From Streptomyces smyrnaeus (GTDB lineage Bacteria > Actinomycetota > Actinomycetes > Streptomycetales > Streptomycetaceae), in assembly GCF_017676345.1 (NCBI RefSeq), contig NZ_JAFFZM010000037.1, positions 1 through 48,563 of the forward strand: a DNA stretch of 48,563 nucleotides. Reading direction: 5' to 3'. Positions 16,256 to 23,650 of the stretch are shown here, one piece after another. Positions within the stretch are counted from its first letter, which is position 1. Each line of letters opens with the position of its first letter. Under the pieces are notes generated by a model. The model did no database searches. It had not been told where the DNA came from and saw only the letters and a list, made by a program, of their open reading frames with translations. The translations under genes and the position numbers were made by a program.

Positions 16256-17254
16256 TCAGCGGGCGGCGAGGAGTTCCAGCGTGTCGATCACGCGGTTCGA
16301 GAAGCCCCACTCGTTGTCGTACCACGCGACCACCTTCACATGGCGGCCGTCGACGCGGGTGAGGGCCGAGTCGAAGATCGCCGAGGCGGGATTGCCCGTG
16401 ATGTCGGACGAGACCAGCGGCTCCTCCGAGTACTCGAGGATGCCGACGAGCGGCCCCTCCGCCGCGGCGCGGTACGCCGCCAGCACATCGTCGCGCGTCA
16501 CCTCACGGGCGACGGTCGTGTTGAGTTCGACGATCGAGCCCACCGGCACCGGTACGCGGATCGAGTCGCCCGACAGCTTGCCGTCGAGACCCGGCAGCAC
16601 CAGGCCGATCGCCTTGGCGGCGCCCGTCGTGGTCGGCACGATGTTCACGCCGGCGGCCCGGGCACGACGGGCGTCGCGGTGCGGACCGTCCTGCAGGTTC
16701 TGCTCCTGCGTGTAGGCGTGCACCGTCGTCATGAACCCGTGCTCGATGGCGGCGAGTTCGTCGAGGACCGCGGCCAGCGGCGCGAGCGCGTTGGTGGTGC
16801 ACGAGGCGTTCGAGACGATCGTGTGCACGGCCGGGTCGTAGGCGTCGGTGTTGACCCCGAACGCGAGCGTGACGTCGGCGCCGTTTGACGGCGCGCTGAC
16901 GAGCACCTTCCGCGCGCCCGCTTCGAGGTGGGCGCGGGCGGCCTCGGCGGAGGTGAAGCGGCCGGTGGCTTCCAGGACGATGTCGACACCGAGTTCGGCC
17001 CACGGCAGCCGCGCCGGCTCCCGCTCGGCCGACACCGTGATCCGGCGGCCGTCGACGACCAGGGCGTCCCCGTCGGCGGTCACCGGGCGCCCGAGCCGGC
17101 CGGCCGTGCTGTCGTAGGCGAGCAGCCGGGCGAGCGCGGCGGGCTCCGTCAGATCGTTGACGGCGACGATCTCAAGGTCGCTGTCGCGCTCCAGCAGCGC
17201 GCGCAGCACATTGCGTCCGATGCGGCCGAATCCGTTGATGGCGATGCGAGTCAT
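16256..17254 (-). CDS. gap: Glyceraldehyde-3-phosphate dehydrogenase
   Basis: Oxidises glyceraldehyde 3-phosphate with NAD+ and phosphate to 1,3-bisphosphoglycerate in glycolysis. It is 332 aa, full length. NAD-binding INGFGRIGRNVLRA is at the N-terminus, the catalytic Cys152 in SNASCTTNALAP, the partner His in the C-terminal half, and VAWYDNEWGFSNRVID near the end. GGAAGG lies 10 nt upstream of the ATG at 17254. It follows an AraC/DJ-1-type regulator on the same strand; in S. aureofaciens a gap gene depends on such a regulator (GapR). A TGGCG-GTAT-CGCCA palindrome upstream may be the activator site. Streptomyces usually has more than one gap gene, so this may be the regulated paralogue. Confidence 0.95.
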   Translation of the reverse strand: MTRIAINGFGRIGRNVLRALLERDSDLEIVAVNDLTEPAALARLLAYDSTAGRLGRPVTADGDALVVDGRRITVSAEREPARLPWAELGVDIVLEATGRFTSAEAARAHLEAGARKVLVSAPSNGADVTLAFGVNTDAYDPAVHTIVSNASCTTNALAPLAAVLDELAAIEHGFMTTVHAYTQEQNLQDGPHRDARRARAAGVNIVPTTTGAAKAIGLVLPGLDGKLSGDSIRVPVPVGSIVELNTTVAREVTRDDVLAAYRAAAEGPLVGILEYSEEPLVSSDITGNPASAIFDSALTRVDGRHVKVVAWYDNEWGFSNRVIDTLELLAAR

Positions 17255-17310
17255 GAGTGAGATCCCTTCCTTTCGCCACCAGGCTCCTGCGCGGTCGTCG
17301 CCGCTGACAG

Positions 17311-17324
17311 TGGCGGTATCGCCA
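17311..17324. promoter_or_regulatory. Palindrome upstream of gap (TGGCG-N4-CGCCA)
   Basis: Perfect 5-bp arms around GTAT, 57 bp upstream of the gap start and downstream of the gapR-like stop. It is a candidate regulator site; AraC proteins often bind direct repeats instead, so the link is tentative. Confidence 0.3.
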
Positions 17325-17392
17325 GGGTTCACAAGGATCCCGCCACCTGGCCACCCGGTGCCGGGCGGGCCGCTTCGGCGGTGCCGGGCGGG

Positions 17393-18349
17393 TCACTCAC
17401 CCCGGGTGAAGGTGTGCCGGTACTCGCTCGGTGTGGTGCCGAGGATCCGCTGGAAGTGCAGGCGCAGATTCGTGCCGGTGCCGAGCCCGACGTCGGCCGC
17501 GATCTGCTCGACGCTGCGCTGCGAGCGCTCCAGCAGCTCGCGGGCCAGGTCGATGCGGGCGCGCATCACCCACTGCATCGGCGTGCAGCCGGTCTCCTCG
17601 ACGAACCGCCGGGAGAACGTGCGCGGCGAGACCCCCGCCTGCCGCGCCAGTATGTCGAGGGTGAGGGGCTCGCCGAGCCGGTGCAGCGCCCACTCGCGGG
17701 TGGCGGAGAACCGCTCGCCCAGCGGCTCGGGGACGCTGCGCGGCACGTACTGGGCCTGACCGCCGCTGCGGTAGGGAGCCGCGACCAGCCGCCGGGCCGC
17801 GTGGTTGGACGCGGCCACCCCGAGGTCGCCGCGCAGGATGTGCAGGCACAGATCGATCCCGGAGGCGGCCCCGGCGGAGGTGAGCACGCTGCCCTCGTCG
17901 ACGAACAGCACATTCGCGTCGACCTGGACGAGCGGGTGCCTGGCAGCGAGCGCCCGCGTGTAGTGCCAGTGCGTCGTGGCGCGTCTGCCGTCGAGCAGGC
18001 CCGTGGCGGCGAGCGCGAAGGCACCCGTCGAGATGGCGGCCAGCCGCGCGCCCCGGTCGTGGGCGGCGACCAGTGCGTCGATGACGGCCTGCGGCGGCTC
18101 GTCGCGGTCCGGGAACCGGTAGCCGGGCACGAAGACGATATCGGCCCACGCGACCGCGCCGAGACCGTGGCCTACGTGGTACGCGAGGCCGTCGCCGCCG
18201 GTCACCAGGCCGGGTGCCGCCCCGCACACCCGCACCTCGTACGGCATGCTCGCGCGGGTCGTGAAAACCTGCGCGGGAATTCCGACATCGAGCGGCTTCG
18301 CCCCCTCGAGAACGAGTACGGCGACGCGACGCAGGCGGGAGGCTGGCAC
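17393..18349 (-). CDS. GlxA/GapR-type AraC-family regulator
   Basis: A 318-aa activator with an N-terminal DJ-1/PfpI-like domain (about 8-190, beginning VAVLVLEGAKPLDVGIPAQVF) and a C-terminal AraC double helix-turn-helix (about 215-312: LTLDILARQAGVSPRTFSRRFVEETGCTPMQWVMRARIDLARELLE ... LGTTPSEYR). The nucleophile position of DJ-1 reads AISTGAFALAATGLL, so no Cys is present there and the domain is probably sensory only. Its place directly upstream of gap suggests the GapR role of S. aureofaciens. The GTG at 18349 has no Shine-Dalgarno. TAACCT lies 8 nt upstream. Confidence 0.87.
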   Translation of the reverse strand: MPASRLRRVAVLVLEGAKPLDVGIPAQVFTTRASMPYEVRVCGAAPGLVTGGDGLAYHVGHGLGAVAWADIVFVPGYRFPDRDEPPQAVIDALVAAHDRGARLAAISTGAFALAATGLLDGRRATTHWHYTRALAARHPLVQVDANVLFVDEGSVLTSAGAASGIDLCLHILRGDLGVAASNHAARRLVAAPYRSGGQAQYVPRSVPEPLGERFSATREWALHRLGEPLTLDILARQAGVSPRTFSRRFVEETGCTPMQWVMRARIDLARELLERSQRSVEQIAADVGLGTGTNLRLHFQRILGTTPSEYRHTFTRGE

Positions 18350-18460
18350 AGGAAGAGGTTACGTGGGGCGCGACCTCGCGATACGCCCCCTGCGCGCACC
18401 GGACCGCCGACAGCCCTACCGGCCCGGCGCACCGGGAGGGAGAAGCGCCTCGACGAGCGC

Positions 18461-18937
18461 TGCCGCACCGTCGAAGAGACCGACGCCTCAGACGTCGTTC
18501 GGCGCCACACCTCGCTCGAACTCGGCGATGGGCTAGAGCCCGAGGAAGCCGCGTTCGGTGTGGACCGCCTATGGGTTGACCCGGACACCGGTGTCCGCAT
18601 CGCGCACCGTACCCTCATTCCGTTCCGCACGGCAGATGGCACCGAGCTGGAACAGGCACCGGACACAGCACCGGAGAAGATCTACGCCCTCCTGGTAGAG
18701 GCCGGGCACAAGCTCCGATGGACAGAGACCGCCCGAGCCCGCATGCCGCTCCCGGATGAGCGCACCACGCTCCAACTCCCCGACGCCACACGCGTTCTGC
18801 ACACCACCCGCACCACGTACGGCCGCAAGAACGCCGCTCTGCTGCGCGAAGAGTTCCGAGTCAACGGCGACCGCGCACAAGCCGCCTACCGCATCACGAC
18901 CGAGAGCACCCGCCAACTGCGCACCGTACGCGACTGA
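18461..18937 (+). pseudogene. 5'-truncated GntR regulator (UTRA domain remnant)
   Basis: The open frame encodes a recognisable C-terminal UTRA ligand-binding domain (IYALLVEAGHKLRWTETARAR, MPLPDERTTLQLPDATRVLHT, then the usual RTTYGRKNAALLREEFRVNGDRAQAAYRI). No GntR winged helix is present upstream, and there is no good start codon with a ribosome binding site; internal GTGs such as 18560 would make a headless protein. GntR/UTRA proteins of the KorSA type regulate conjugative integrative elements of Streptomyces, so this may be the first remnant of the mobile island that follows. The ancestor's 5' end was probably lost at the junction near 18400. Confidence 0.6.
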
Positions 18938-19292
18938 GCCGCCGCGGGGTGTCGAAACCTGTCTTCACTTCCTCAAGGCGGCTCGCTCCGCTCACCGCGC
19001 GCGGCCCGGCCGCCGAGCGGGCCTGCGCTCCTGCCTCCGTCCCGCTCCAGCCCGGCCGGCCGGGCCGCGCGCACAGCAACCAGCCACCTGATGCCAGAGA
19101 ACGGGTACGTCGTGGCTGGGGCGGTCGGCTCCACGGCTTTACGGAGCCACTTCGGCGCGAGCCTCGAAGATCATGGCCCCAACGTCGTGCTTTACCGGGC
19201 AGGTCCACAGACTGCCCGATGCGCCGGAAGCTTACGGGGCCATGATCACTCGCGCCGAGGTTCGACAGTAAAGCTGACAGCTGGGTATTCCC
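18938..19292. other. Non-coding island DNA with CG-rich palindromic stretch
   Basis: No gene is seen on either strand. The first 130 bp are extremely GC-rich with runs such as CGGCCCGGCCGCC and repeated GCTC/CGCT words, a texture I associate with the non-coding parts of Streptomyces integrative elements. The second half holds the nested inverted repeat listed separately. Confidence 0.5.
19153..19257. repeat. Nested inverted repeat
   Basis: Three nested stems: CGGCGCGAG (19153-19161) with CTCGCGCCG (19249-19257); GATCATGGCCCC (19169-19180) with GGGGCCATGATC (19236-19247); and CGGGCAG (19196-19202) with CTGCCCG (19212-19218). All arms are perfect. It could be a folded RNA, a cruciform recombination site, or a short palindromic mobile element. 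Confidence 0.7.
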
Positions 19293-20141
19293 TTACTGCC
19301 ACTGACGCGCGATCCACCGTTCTCGCTCAGCCAAAAGCTCAGTCTTCGTGACCTTGATCGGGCTAAAGTCAACACCACCAAGCGGAAAGATCCACTGTTC
19401 CAGGGCAAGCCGTACATCCACTTGCGTCAGGTCGTTGCTGTATAGACCGGCAGTGCCCAACTTCTCCAGGATGCTTTTGTTGATCGTTTCAACCTTCACC
19501 CAGTGGGTGTCGTCGTCCAGAGATACGCCTTCCCACTCCTTGGCAATGATCTCCAGCCCCTCCTTGCTCGTGCAGCCGAAGCGATGCAGCGCAAGAGCCA
19601 GGTCGACCACCATGCTTGGCCAAGAGGAGAGCTTCAGGTCACTCAGCCTTGCTGGCGTGATCCAGGCGCTGTCACCCTCGCTCGTGACGTAGTCGACGTA
19701 CAGACTCTCTTCACGATCTGCCTCAACGCGATTGCGGAAGATCCAGTCAACATCGTTGGGACCGTCGAGATAGAGACTGTGGCGTAGGGACTCCGCGTAG
19801 CCACGCACCTCTGCCAGATCTGCCGGTCGGCCTTCAACCAACCGCGCATAGATCCCTCGGGCCAAGTGGCTGTAGAAGATCCTCAACTGCCCCCGTACCG
19901 CATCGATGTCAGTCCAGCCCATACGAACGACATCCCAGAGGATGAGCATCTTCGCCGCTTCCTCGCTGGCGAGACCGTCGATCACTGCTGCGCCTCGACT
20001 GCGCCCGGCCTCTTGAAGGTGGATGAGGTCATCCCGCAGCGTGCTGACGTGTTCGGCGAGCAGTTTAAGGCCCTCGGCAATGAGGTCAAGCCGCTCATCC
20101 TTGGGGACGTTGAGGACAGCAACTAGATCTCTCGGCTTCAT
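19293..20141 (-). CDS. HEPN-domain protein, AbiV-like candidate
   Basis: A 282-aa soluble protein. The N-terminal 100 residues are helical and contain EEAAK (60-64) and R87-IFYS-H92, an R-x4-H motif as in HEPN ribonucleases. The pattern LLAEHVSTLRDDLIHLQEAGRSRGAAVIDGLASEEAAKMLIL resembles the AbiV abortive-infection family. The C-terminal half (about 130-282) is not recognised. The base composition is visibly less GC-rich at third positions than in core genes, a sign of transfer. TAGCCT (20153-20148) lies 6 nt before the ATG, suggesting a leaderless mRNA. It follows a nuclease-like gene 150 bp upstream on the same strand. RNase activity and phage defence are inferences. Confidence 0.6.
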   Translation of the reverse strand: MKPRDLVAVLNVPKDERLDLIAEGLKLLAEHVSTLRDDLIHLQEAGRSRGAAVIDGLASEEAAKMLILWDVVRMGWTDIDAVRGQLRIFYSHLARGIYARLVEGRPADLAEVRGYAESLRHSLYLDGPNDVDWIFRNRVEADREESLYVDYVTSEGDSAWITPARLSDLKLSSWPSMVVDLALALHRFGCTSKEGLEIIAKEWEGVSLDDDTHWVKVETINKSILEKLGTAGLYSNDLTQVDVRLALEQWIFPLGGVDFSPIKVTKTELLAERERWIARQWQ

Positions 20142-20290
20142 CCCAGCAGGCTACGGCGCCAAGAGCCGCTGGACTAGCGAGTAGTTGCCGACGTCGATCC
20201 GAGCGAAGCATCACTCGTAGATCACGTTTCCAAGCGGCAGTGGCCGGCCAAATTGATGATCAAATCCTAGCTTGCGGGAAGGCTCGCACC

Positions 20291-21157
20291 TCAACTATTG
20301 GAAGGTGGTGGCTGCTCACTGGCTACACGAACGATCCTGAAGATGGCGACAGTCCCCAGGAATGGCGATGGACCACCGGTAAAGGGGTAGTCGTCTGTCG
20401 TTGCGGCGTAGAGGGCAAGCCGCTTCTCGGCGAGCTCGTCCAGGATGGCAGTGATGCTTCGCTGTGCGTCCCGCACTGAGGAGCGAGAGAATTCGATGTC
20501 TCCTGAGATGTCGCTCCAGTCTCGGAAGCTTTGGACCGCACTGTCGATGAGGTCCTGCTCGTCGTCGGTACAGTCGTTTGGTTCCTCATGAGGCAACCAT
20601 CCGAGGCAGTCTGAGAGGACTGGCCAGAGGTCACGCCCCGTCTTCATGTGGTTGAGCACTACGACTTCGAACTCTGGCTCGTCCACCGTGATGACGTCGA
20701 TGATCCTTTCGACCTGCCCCTGCTTAAGCTTGCTGATCTCATCGGCAAGCGTCTTGAGTCCCCAGACCTCGATGGTGACGTCGGGGTACAGGGGGCGAAG
20801 CGTGTTATCGATGAACTGGTCGACCTCGCCGGGCAACGTGTCGTTGGTGAGGAAGCGCCACACCTTCACGTCCCGGTGCTCCTGGAGGCAGCCCTGCAAG
20901 TCACCGCGGATCTTGCCCTTGGTCTTGGCAAACGTCTCACCGCGAGTTGCATGCGCCGCGAAAAATACCCGGGCCTTCGGGCAGTAGCCGTCGTTCTTGG
21001 TGTCGCCCTTCGGCCCGGCTGCCCGCACGGGTTGGTAGTCGCCGGGGTACAACACGAGGCCGAGCCGATCCATGCAGTCTTGGAAGGCGTTGCCTTCCAG
21101 TCGAAGGAGCTGGCCTTCCACGAGCTTCCGTAGCGAGTTTTGATCCACAGCAGCCAT
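20291..21157 (-). CDS. Restriction-endonuclease-like protein
   Basis: A 288-aa protein. The N-terminal 130 residues look like a PD-(D/E)xK-type fold: E21 in RLEGNAFQDC, the conserved GPKGDTKNDGY (48-58, with D52/D56), then ARVFFAAHATRGETFAKTKGKIRGDL where the third motif should be. The (E/Q)xK signature itself is not clear. KVWRFLTND and TIEVWGLKTLADEI follow as in related nucleases. The C-terminal half is helical and unassigned. AGGAG lies 10 nt before the ATG. Codon use is atypical for the genome. It is upstream of the HEPN gene on the same strand, a pairing that suggests a defence cassette. The nuclease call is an inference from the motif order. Confidence 0.5.
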   Translation of the reverse strand: MAAVDQNSLRKLVEGQLLRLEGNAFQDCMDRLGLVLYPGDYQPVRAAGPKGDTKNDGYCPKARVFFAAHATRGETFAKTKGKIRGDLQGCLQEHRDVKVWRFLTNDTLPGEVDQFIDNTLRPLYPDVTIEVWGLKTLADEISKLKQGQVERIIDVITVDEPEFEVVVLNHMKTGRDLWPVLSDCLGWLPHEEPNDCTDDEQDLIDSAVQSFRDWSDISGDIEFSRSSVRDAQRSITAILDELAEKRLALYAATTDDYPFTGGPSPFLGTVAIFRIVRVASEQPPPSNS

Positions 21158-21626
21158 TACCGCAAAGCTCCTACGTCCTGCGCAGCTAGGTCAGACGGAT
21201 CAAACGGCCGTAGCCGGCTGCTGGCTGATGGGCTCGGCCTACGCGACGAGCGTGGTGTCCTCACCCTGGTGTCTTTGACAGCAACGCTCGTGACAGGGGA
21301 GCTGCCCGAGCGCTGGCACCGACGCCGACGAAGAACGACGTTGGGAAAGTCCCCAAGTGCAACCACCGAGACGGTCCGCACCACAACCGCACCAGATCGA
21401 GCGGGGAGCAGCGGGGAACCACGGTGAATTCAGCCGGGCCCGACGAGGCCGTATCGTGGCCGTTCCACCAGGTCAGCAGCCGAACCGACCGCAAAATGAT
21501 CGCAGCTCCCCAAGCTGAGGGCTCCGAATGTGTCGGCACGGTCCTGTCCTGCGGCTTGCTCTGGTCCGCGAGCGCAACGTTCACAAATCTCATGCCCATC
21601 GGGGTGTTGCGCACTAGTCTCCGACT
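21158..21626. other. Divergent intergenic region with att-like repeat
   Basis: No convincing gene lies between the nuclease-like gene and the DUF4145 gene. It contains repeat copy A (21369-21420), with the word CCACAACCGCACCAGAT and runs of GGGGAGCAGCGGGGAACC, a style I associate with regions beside integrase attachment sites in Streptomyces. Confidence 0.45.
21369..21420. repeat. Imperfect direct repeat, copy A
   Basis: Contains CCACAACCGCACCAGAT followed by GCAGCGG. It matches copy B at 22395-22446 in most positions of a roughly 50-bp stretch. The two copies bracket the DUF4145 gene. Confidence 0.5.
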
Positions 21627-22322
21627 ATGGCGAGCACGACATGCGGATGGTGCGGACGGCTGGCTCACATGAGACCGGTCGGTGGTGCCGAAGTGGTCCC
21701 GGATCAGGACAGCCGTCTCAACGTGGGATTCGAAGCCTATCGATGTGCCAACTGCCGCCGGCTGGTCCTCGCCTATGGGTGGACCGACTTCAAGCGTACG
21801 AATGATTGGGACGACGCACCTTCTGATCTCTGGGACCATCCTCAGGCCCAGCAGCCACGATGGCTTCCCCCGGCGAAGTCCAACAGGACGTTCCCAGACG
21901 TCCCCGCAGCGATCGAGTCGCTCGCGGTTGAGGCGCACGACTGTCTGAGTATCAAGGCTGACCGAGCTGCCGTTGCACTTGCCCGTGCAGTGGTCGAAGC
22001 GTCCGCGAAGGAAAAGGGTGTCACCAGAGGGAGCCTGATCGCGAAGATCGATGAGCTCCATCAACTAGGTCTGCTACGTGGGCACATCAAGGAAGCAGCA
22101 CACGAGGTGCGCTTCGGCGGCAATGAGGTAGCCCATGGCGATCTCACCCCCGTTGATCACGAGGCGGCCGAAGAGATCTTGACACTCATGGATGAGGTGC
22201 TGAACGACCTGTTTCAGTCCCCGGCTCGCGTGGCCCGTGCCCGTCAGCGACGCCTGGAGCGGCCCCAAACAGGCCCTGCGTCAGTGAGCACCACCGCGTC
22301 AGAAGGACAGCCCAGCATCTGA
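21627..22322 (+). CDS. DUF4145 domain protein with zinc ribbon
   Basis: A 231-aa protein. The N-terminus is a small zinc-ribbon (C6xxC9 and C40xxC43). The DUF4145 domain (about 88-200) is HEPN-like: FPDVPAAIESLAVEAHDCLSIKADRAAVALARAVVEASAKEKGV, then the hallmark EVRFGGNEVAHGD (R162, N166, H170). DUF4145 proteins are common in defence islands and as a domain of restriction enzymes; the role of free-standing ones is unknown. TAGTCT (21615-21620) is 6 nt before the ATG, so the mRNA is probably leaderless. It lies between direct-repeat copies A and B, as an independently acquired cassette would. Confidence 0.75.
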   Translation: MASTTCGWCGRLAHMRPVGGAEVVPDQDSRLNVGFEAYRCANCRRLVLAYGWTDFKRTNDWDDAPSDLWDHPQAQQPRWLPPAKSNRTFPDVPAAIESLAVEAHDCLSIKADRAAVALARAVVEASAKEKGVTRGSLIAKIDELHQLGLLRGHIKEAAHEVRFGGNEVAHGDLTPVDHEAAEEILTLMDEVLNDLFQSPARVARARQRRLERPQTGPASVSTTASEGQPSI

Positions 22323-22394
22323 GCTCCTGACACAGCACTCACGGCAAGGCTCCACGGACCATCGCAGCCACTCAGTGGTGTATCTAGCCGCGAA

Positions 22395-22446
22395 GAGGTC
22401 GCGTGCCACAACCGTGCCAGATGCAGGGGTCAGCAGCGGTCAATGG
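22395..22446. repeat. Imperfect direct repeat, copy B
   Basis: Contains CCACAACCGTGCCAGAT and CAGCAGCGG, matching copy A. It sits 45 bp upstream of the tRNA-Arg-like fragment, the usual spacing between an integrase-flank repeat and an att core. Confidence 0.5.
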
Positions 22447-22489
22447 GGGTGTCTCGAAGCTCCAGGTCAGCGCCCCCACTCCCCCGCCT

Positions 22490-22510
22490 CTCTCCTAAAG
22501 CGGGTGTCGC
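22490..22510 (+). other. Putative attachment-site core (tRNA-Arg(CCU) anticodon arm)
   Basis: The 21-nt stretch (CTCTCCTAAAGCGG followed by GTGTCGC) equals, as I remember it, the anticodon loop and 3' stem of streptomycete tRNA-Arg(CCU). The rest of the tRNA (T arm, acceptor 3' end) is missing: the following bases are CTCTCGGAATG, not the expected T-arm. No complete tRNA gene exists in the window. It therefore looks like an attP/attB-derived core or a leftover of a displaced tRNA 3' end. Confidence 0.5.
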
Positions 22511-22569
22511 CTCTCGGAATGATGGCCTGGCCTGCCCACTGGTGTCCTCAGAGAGCGCTCCGAGTGCGC

Positions 22570-22646
22570 CCTGGGGGACGGCTTAGCCGCTCCGGCCGGG
22601 CGTGCGGCCTTCGGCCGGTCCCGGCCGGGCGGCAGCCGCCCCCAGG
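22570..22646. repeat. 77-nt nested hairpin
   Basis: Four concentric stems: CCTGGGGG (22570-22577) with CCCCCAGG (22639-22646); GGCT (22580-22583) with AGCC (22634-22637); CCGGCCGGG (22592-22600) with CCCGGCCGG (22620-22628); CGGCC (22605-22609) with GGCCG (22613-22617) around a TTC loop. It may be a structured RNA, a terminator or an origin-like element. Confidence 0.7.
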
Positions 22647-22975
22647 CTGACAGACGACATGAGCTCATGAGGAGCCCCACTGATCGCAGGTCTGTCGTCG
22701 TCCCCAGTGCGCCCACGAGGCATTTCAGCAGCGCCGGCTCTCGGGCCCCAGCCCGAGCTGGAGTCCGCACTCTGTCGTTGGCGGAGGTGACCACGAGCAG
22801 CAGCCGGCGTCAGGGAATTGCTTGCGCGTCGTGGTACAAGGGGAGCTACAGTGCGCCCCCCACCCCGCCCGAGCGGCACGTCCTCAAGCGCGGATGCGGG
22901 CACCGTTGTGGCAGAGATCCGTACGCGCTTGAGAACGTCCCGCCTGTACCTCCCTTTGCACCCCCGTGTAGGGCC

Positions 22976-23269
22976 TCAGCCTGCTTCCCGCAGTCGGGCA
23001 GACGCGACCCGCACCAGCATGGCCAACTCCCGAGCAGTTTCCACCGGGACCGCCAGCCGGACCACGCCCGAGCCGTCCGCAGTTGCATCAGCCCGCGCCC
23101 GCAGATCACCAGTGTCGAGTCCTGCGGCTCTCAGTGCGTGCAACAGCTCTTCGCTCGTGTCCTCCGCGTCCCGCCATCCACCCACGTAGTCCAGTCCGCG
23201 CACCCACAATTCTTCGTCCAGACTGGCAGCCGCCTCACCGTCGAACCTACCGTTCCCAGGGCCGCACAT
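22976..23269 (-). CDS. Small hypothetical protein
   Basis: A 97-aa acidic protein. The segment LDEELWVRGLDYVGGWRDAEDTSEELLHALRAAGLDTGDLRARADATADGSGVVRLAVPVETARELAMLVRVASARL has normal protein-like periodicity with two amphipathic helices around a small beta region. No family is recognised. The ATG at 23269 follows GGAGAAGGGG by 11 nt. It lies last in a run of small minus-strand genes reading away from the XRE regulator at 24375, 5 nt after a possible short gene. A longer frame extends to 23470 but its upstream part is not protein-like. Confidence 0.55.
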   Translation of the reverse strand: MCGPGNGRFDGEAAASLDEELWVRGLDYVGGWRDAEDTSEELLHALRAAGLDTGDLRARADATADGSGVVRLAVPVETARELAMLVRVASARLREAG

Positions 23270-23274
23270 CCGTC

Positions 23275-23538
23275 TCAAGTCCCCTTCTCCGCATGCCGTC
23301 TGACGTTGACCGTGTGGGCCGTGCCGAACGAGAGCACGATGACGACCCCGGTACCACGGCACTGGGGTCCGTGAACGATCCCCAGCCGGACCACCCCGGA
23401 TGCTGTCCAGGCGAGGGGTGGTCCGGTATTGCGTATGCGGTTGTTCCGCGTGGCCCGACTCCCCGTCCATCGACGGGAACGGGGAACGCGGGCGTCGGGC
23501 CGTCTCAGGGCGACAGCGGTTTCAACGCCCGCCACCAC
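23275..23538 (-). CDS. Doubtful small protein, possibly frameshifted
   Basis: Only the last 50 residues look real (LAWTASGVVRLGIVHG, CRGTGVVIVLSFGTAHTV, NVRRHAEKGT). The first 35 residues in this frame are Arg-rich and not protein-like, while another frame has MDGESGHAEQPHTQYRTTPR starting at 23470. A one-base change near 23410 would join the two into a roughly 70-aa protein. The stop is 5 nt before the next start, as in an operon. It may be a decayed gene. Confidence 0.3.
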   Translation of the reverse strand: MVAGVETAVALRRPDARVPRSRRWTGSRATRNNRIRNTGPPLAWTASGVVRLGIVHGPQCRGTGVVIVLSFGTAHTVNVRRHAEKGT

Positions 23539-23650
23539 CCGACGACCACTTGTTGAGCTTGCGCACGGCCGCCTCCAACTCTTCTCGCTTCGTCGCCTGA
23601 TCTTTCTGCCCGTGGCCGCGGCTTTGCTGCTTTCCTTGGGCCTCCGCCAT
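23522..23650 (-). CDS. Very small charged protein (42 aa)
   Basis: Sequence begins MAEAQGKQQSRGHGQKDQAT and continues KREELEAAVRKLNKWSSGGGGR: a basic, Gln-rich N-terminus and one amphipathic helix. Its ATG overlaps the stop of the upstream 83-aa gene as TGATG (23652-23648), which is why I believe it: this is a classic coupling arrangement. No family is recognised. It may be a small regulator or antitoxin-like peptide, but nothing shows this directly. Confidence 0.5.
   Translation of the reverse strand: MAEAQGKQQSRGHGQKDQATKREELEAAVRKLNKWSSGGGGR

Larger units (their letters stand above)
22323..22975. other. Non-coding remnant of an integrative element
   Basis: This 650-bp stretch has no believable gene. 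From left to right it holds repeat copy B, a tRNA-Arg-like attachment core, and a 77-nt nested hairpin. The remainder (22650-22975) has short open frames with no ribosome binding site or protein-like composition. Confidence 0.55.

Noticed and set aside
21261..22064. A 267-codon minus frame over the DUF4145 gene
   Set aside because: The plus strand has the recognisable DUF4145 motifs and a leaderless-type start; the minus frame has neither.
22490..22510. A complete tRNA-Arg gene
   Set aside because: Only the anticodon arm part is present; no D arm, T arm or acceptor stem can be drawn around it.
22583..22903. A 106-codon minus frame over the nested hairpin
   Set aside because: It crosses the palindromic DNA and has Arg/Pro/Gly-rich composition, with no start signal.
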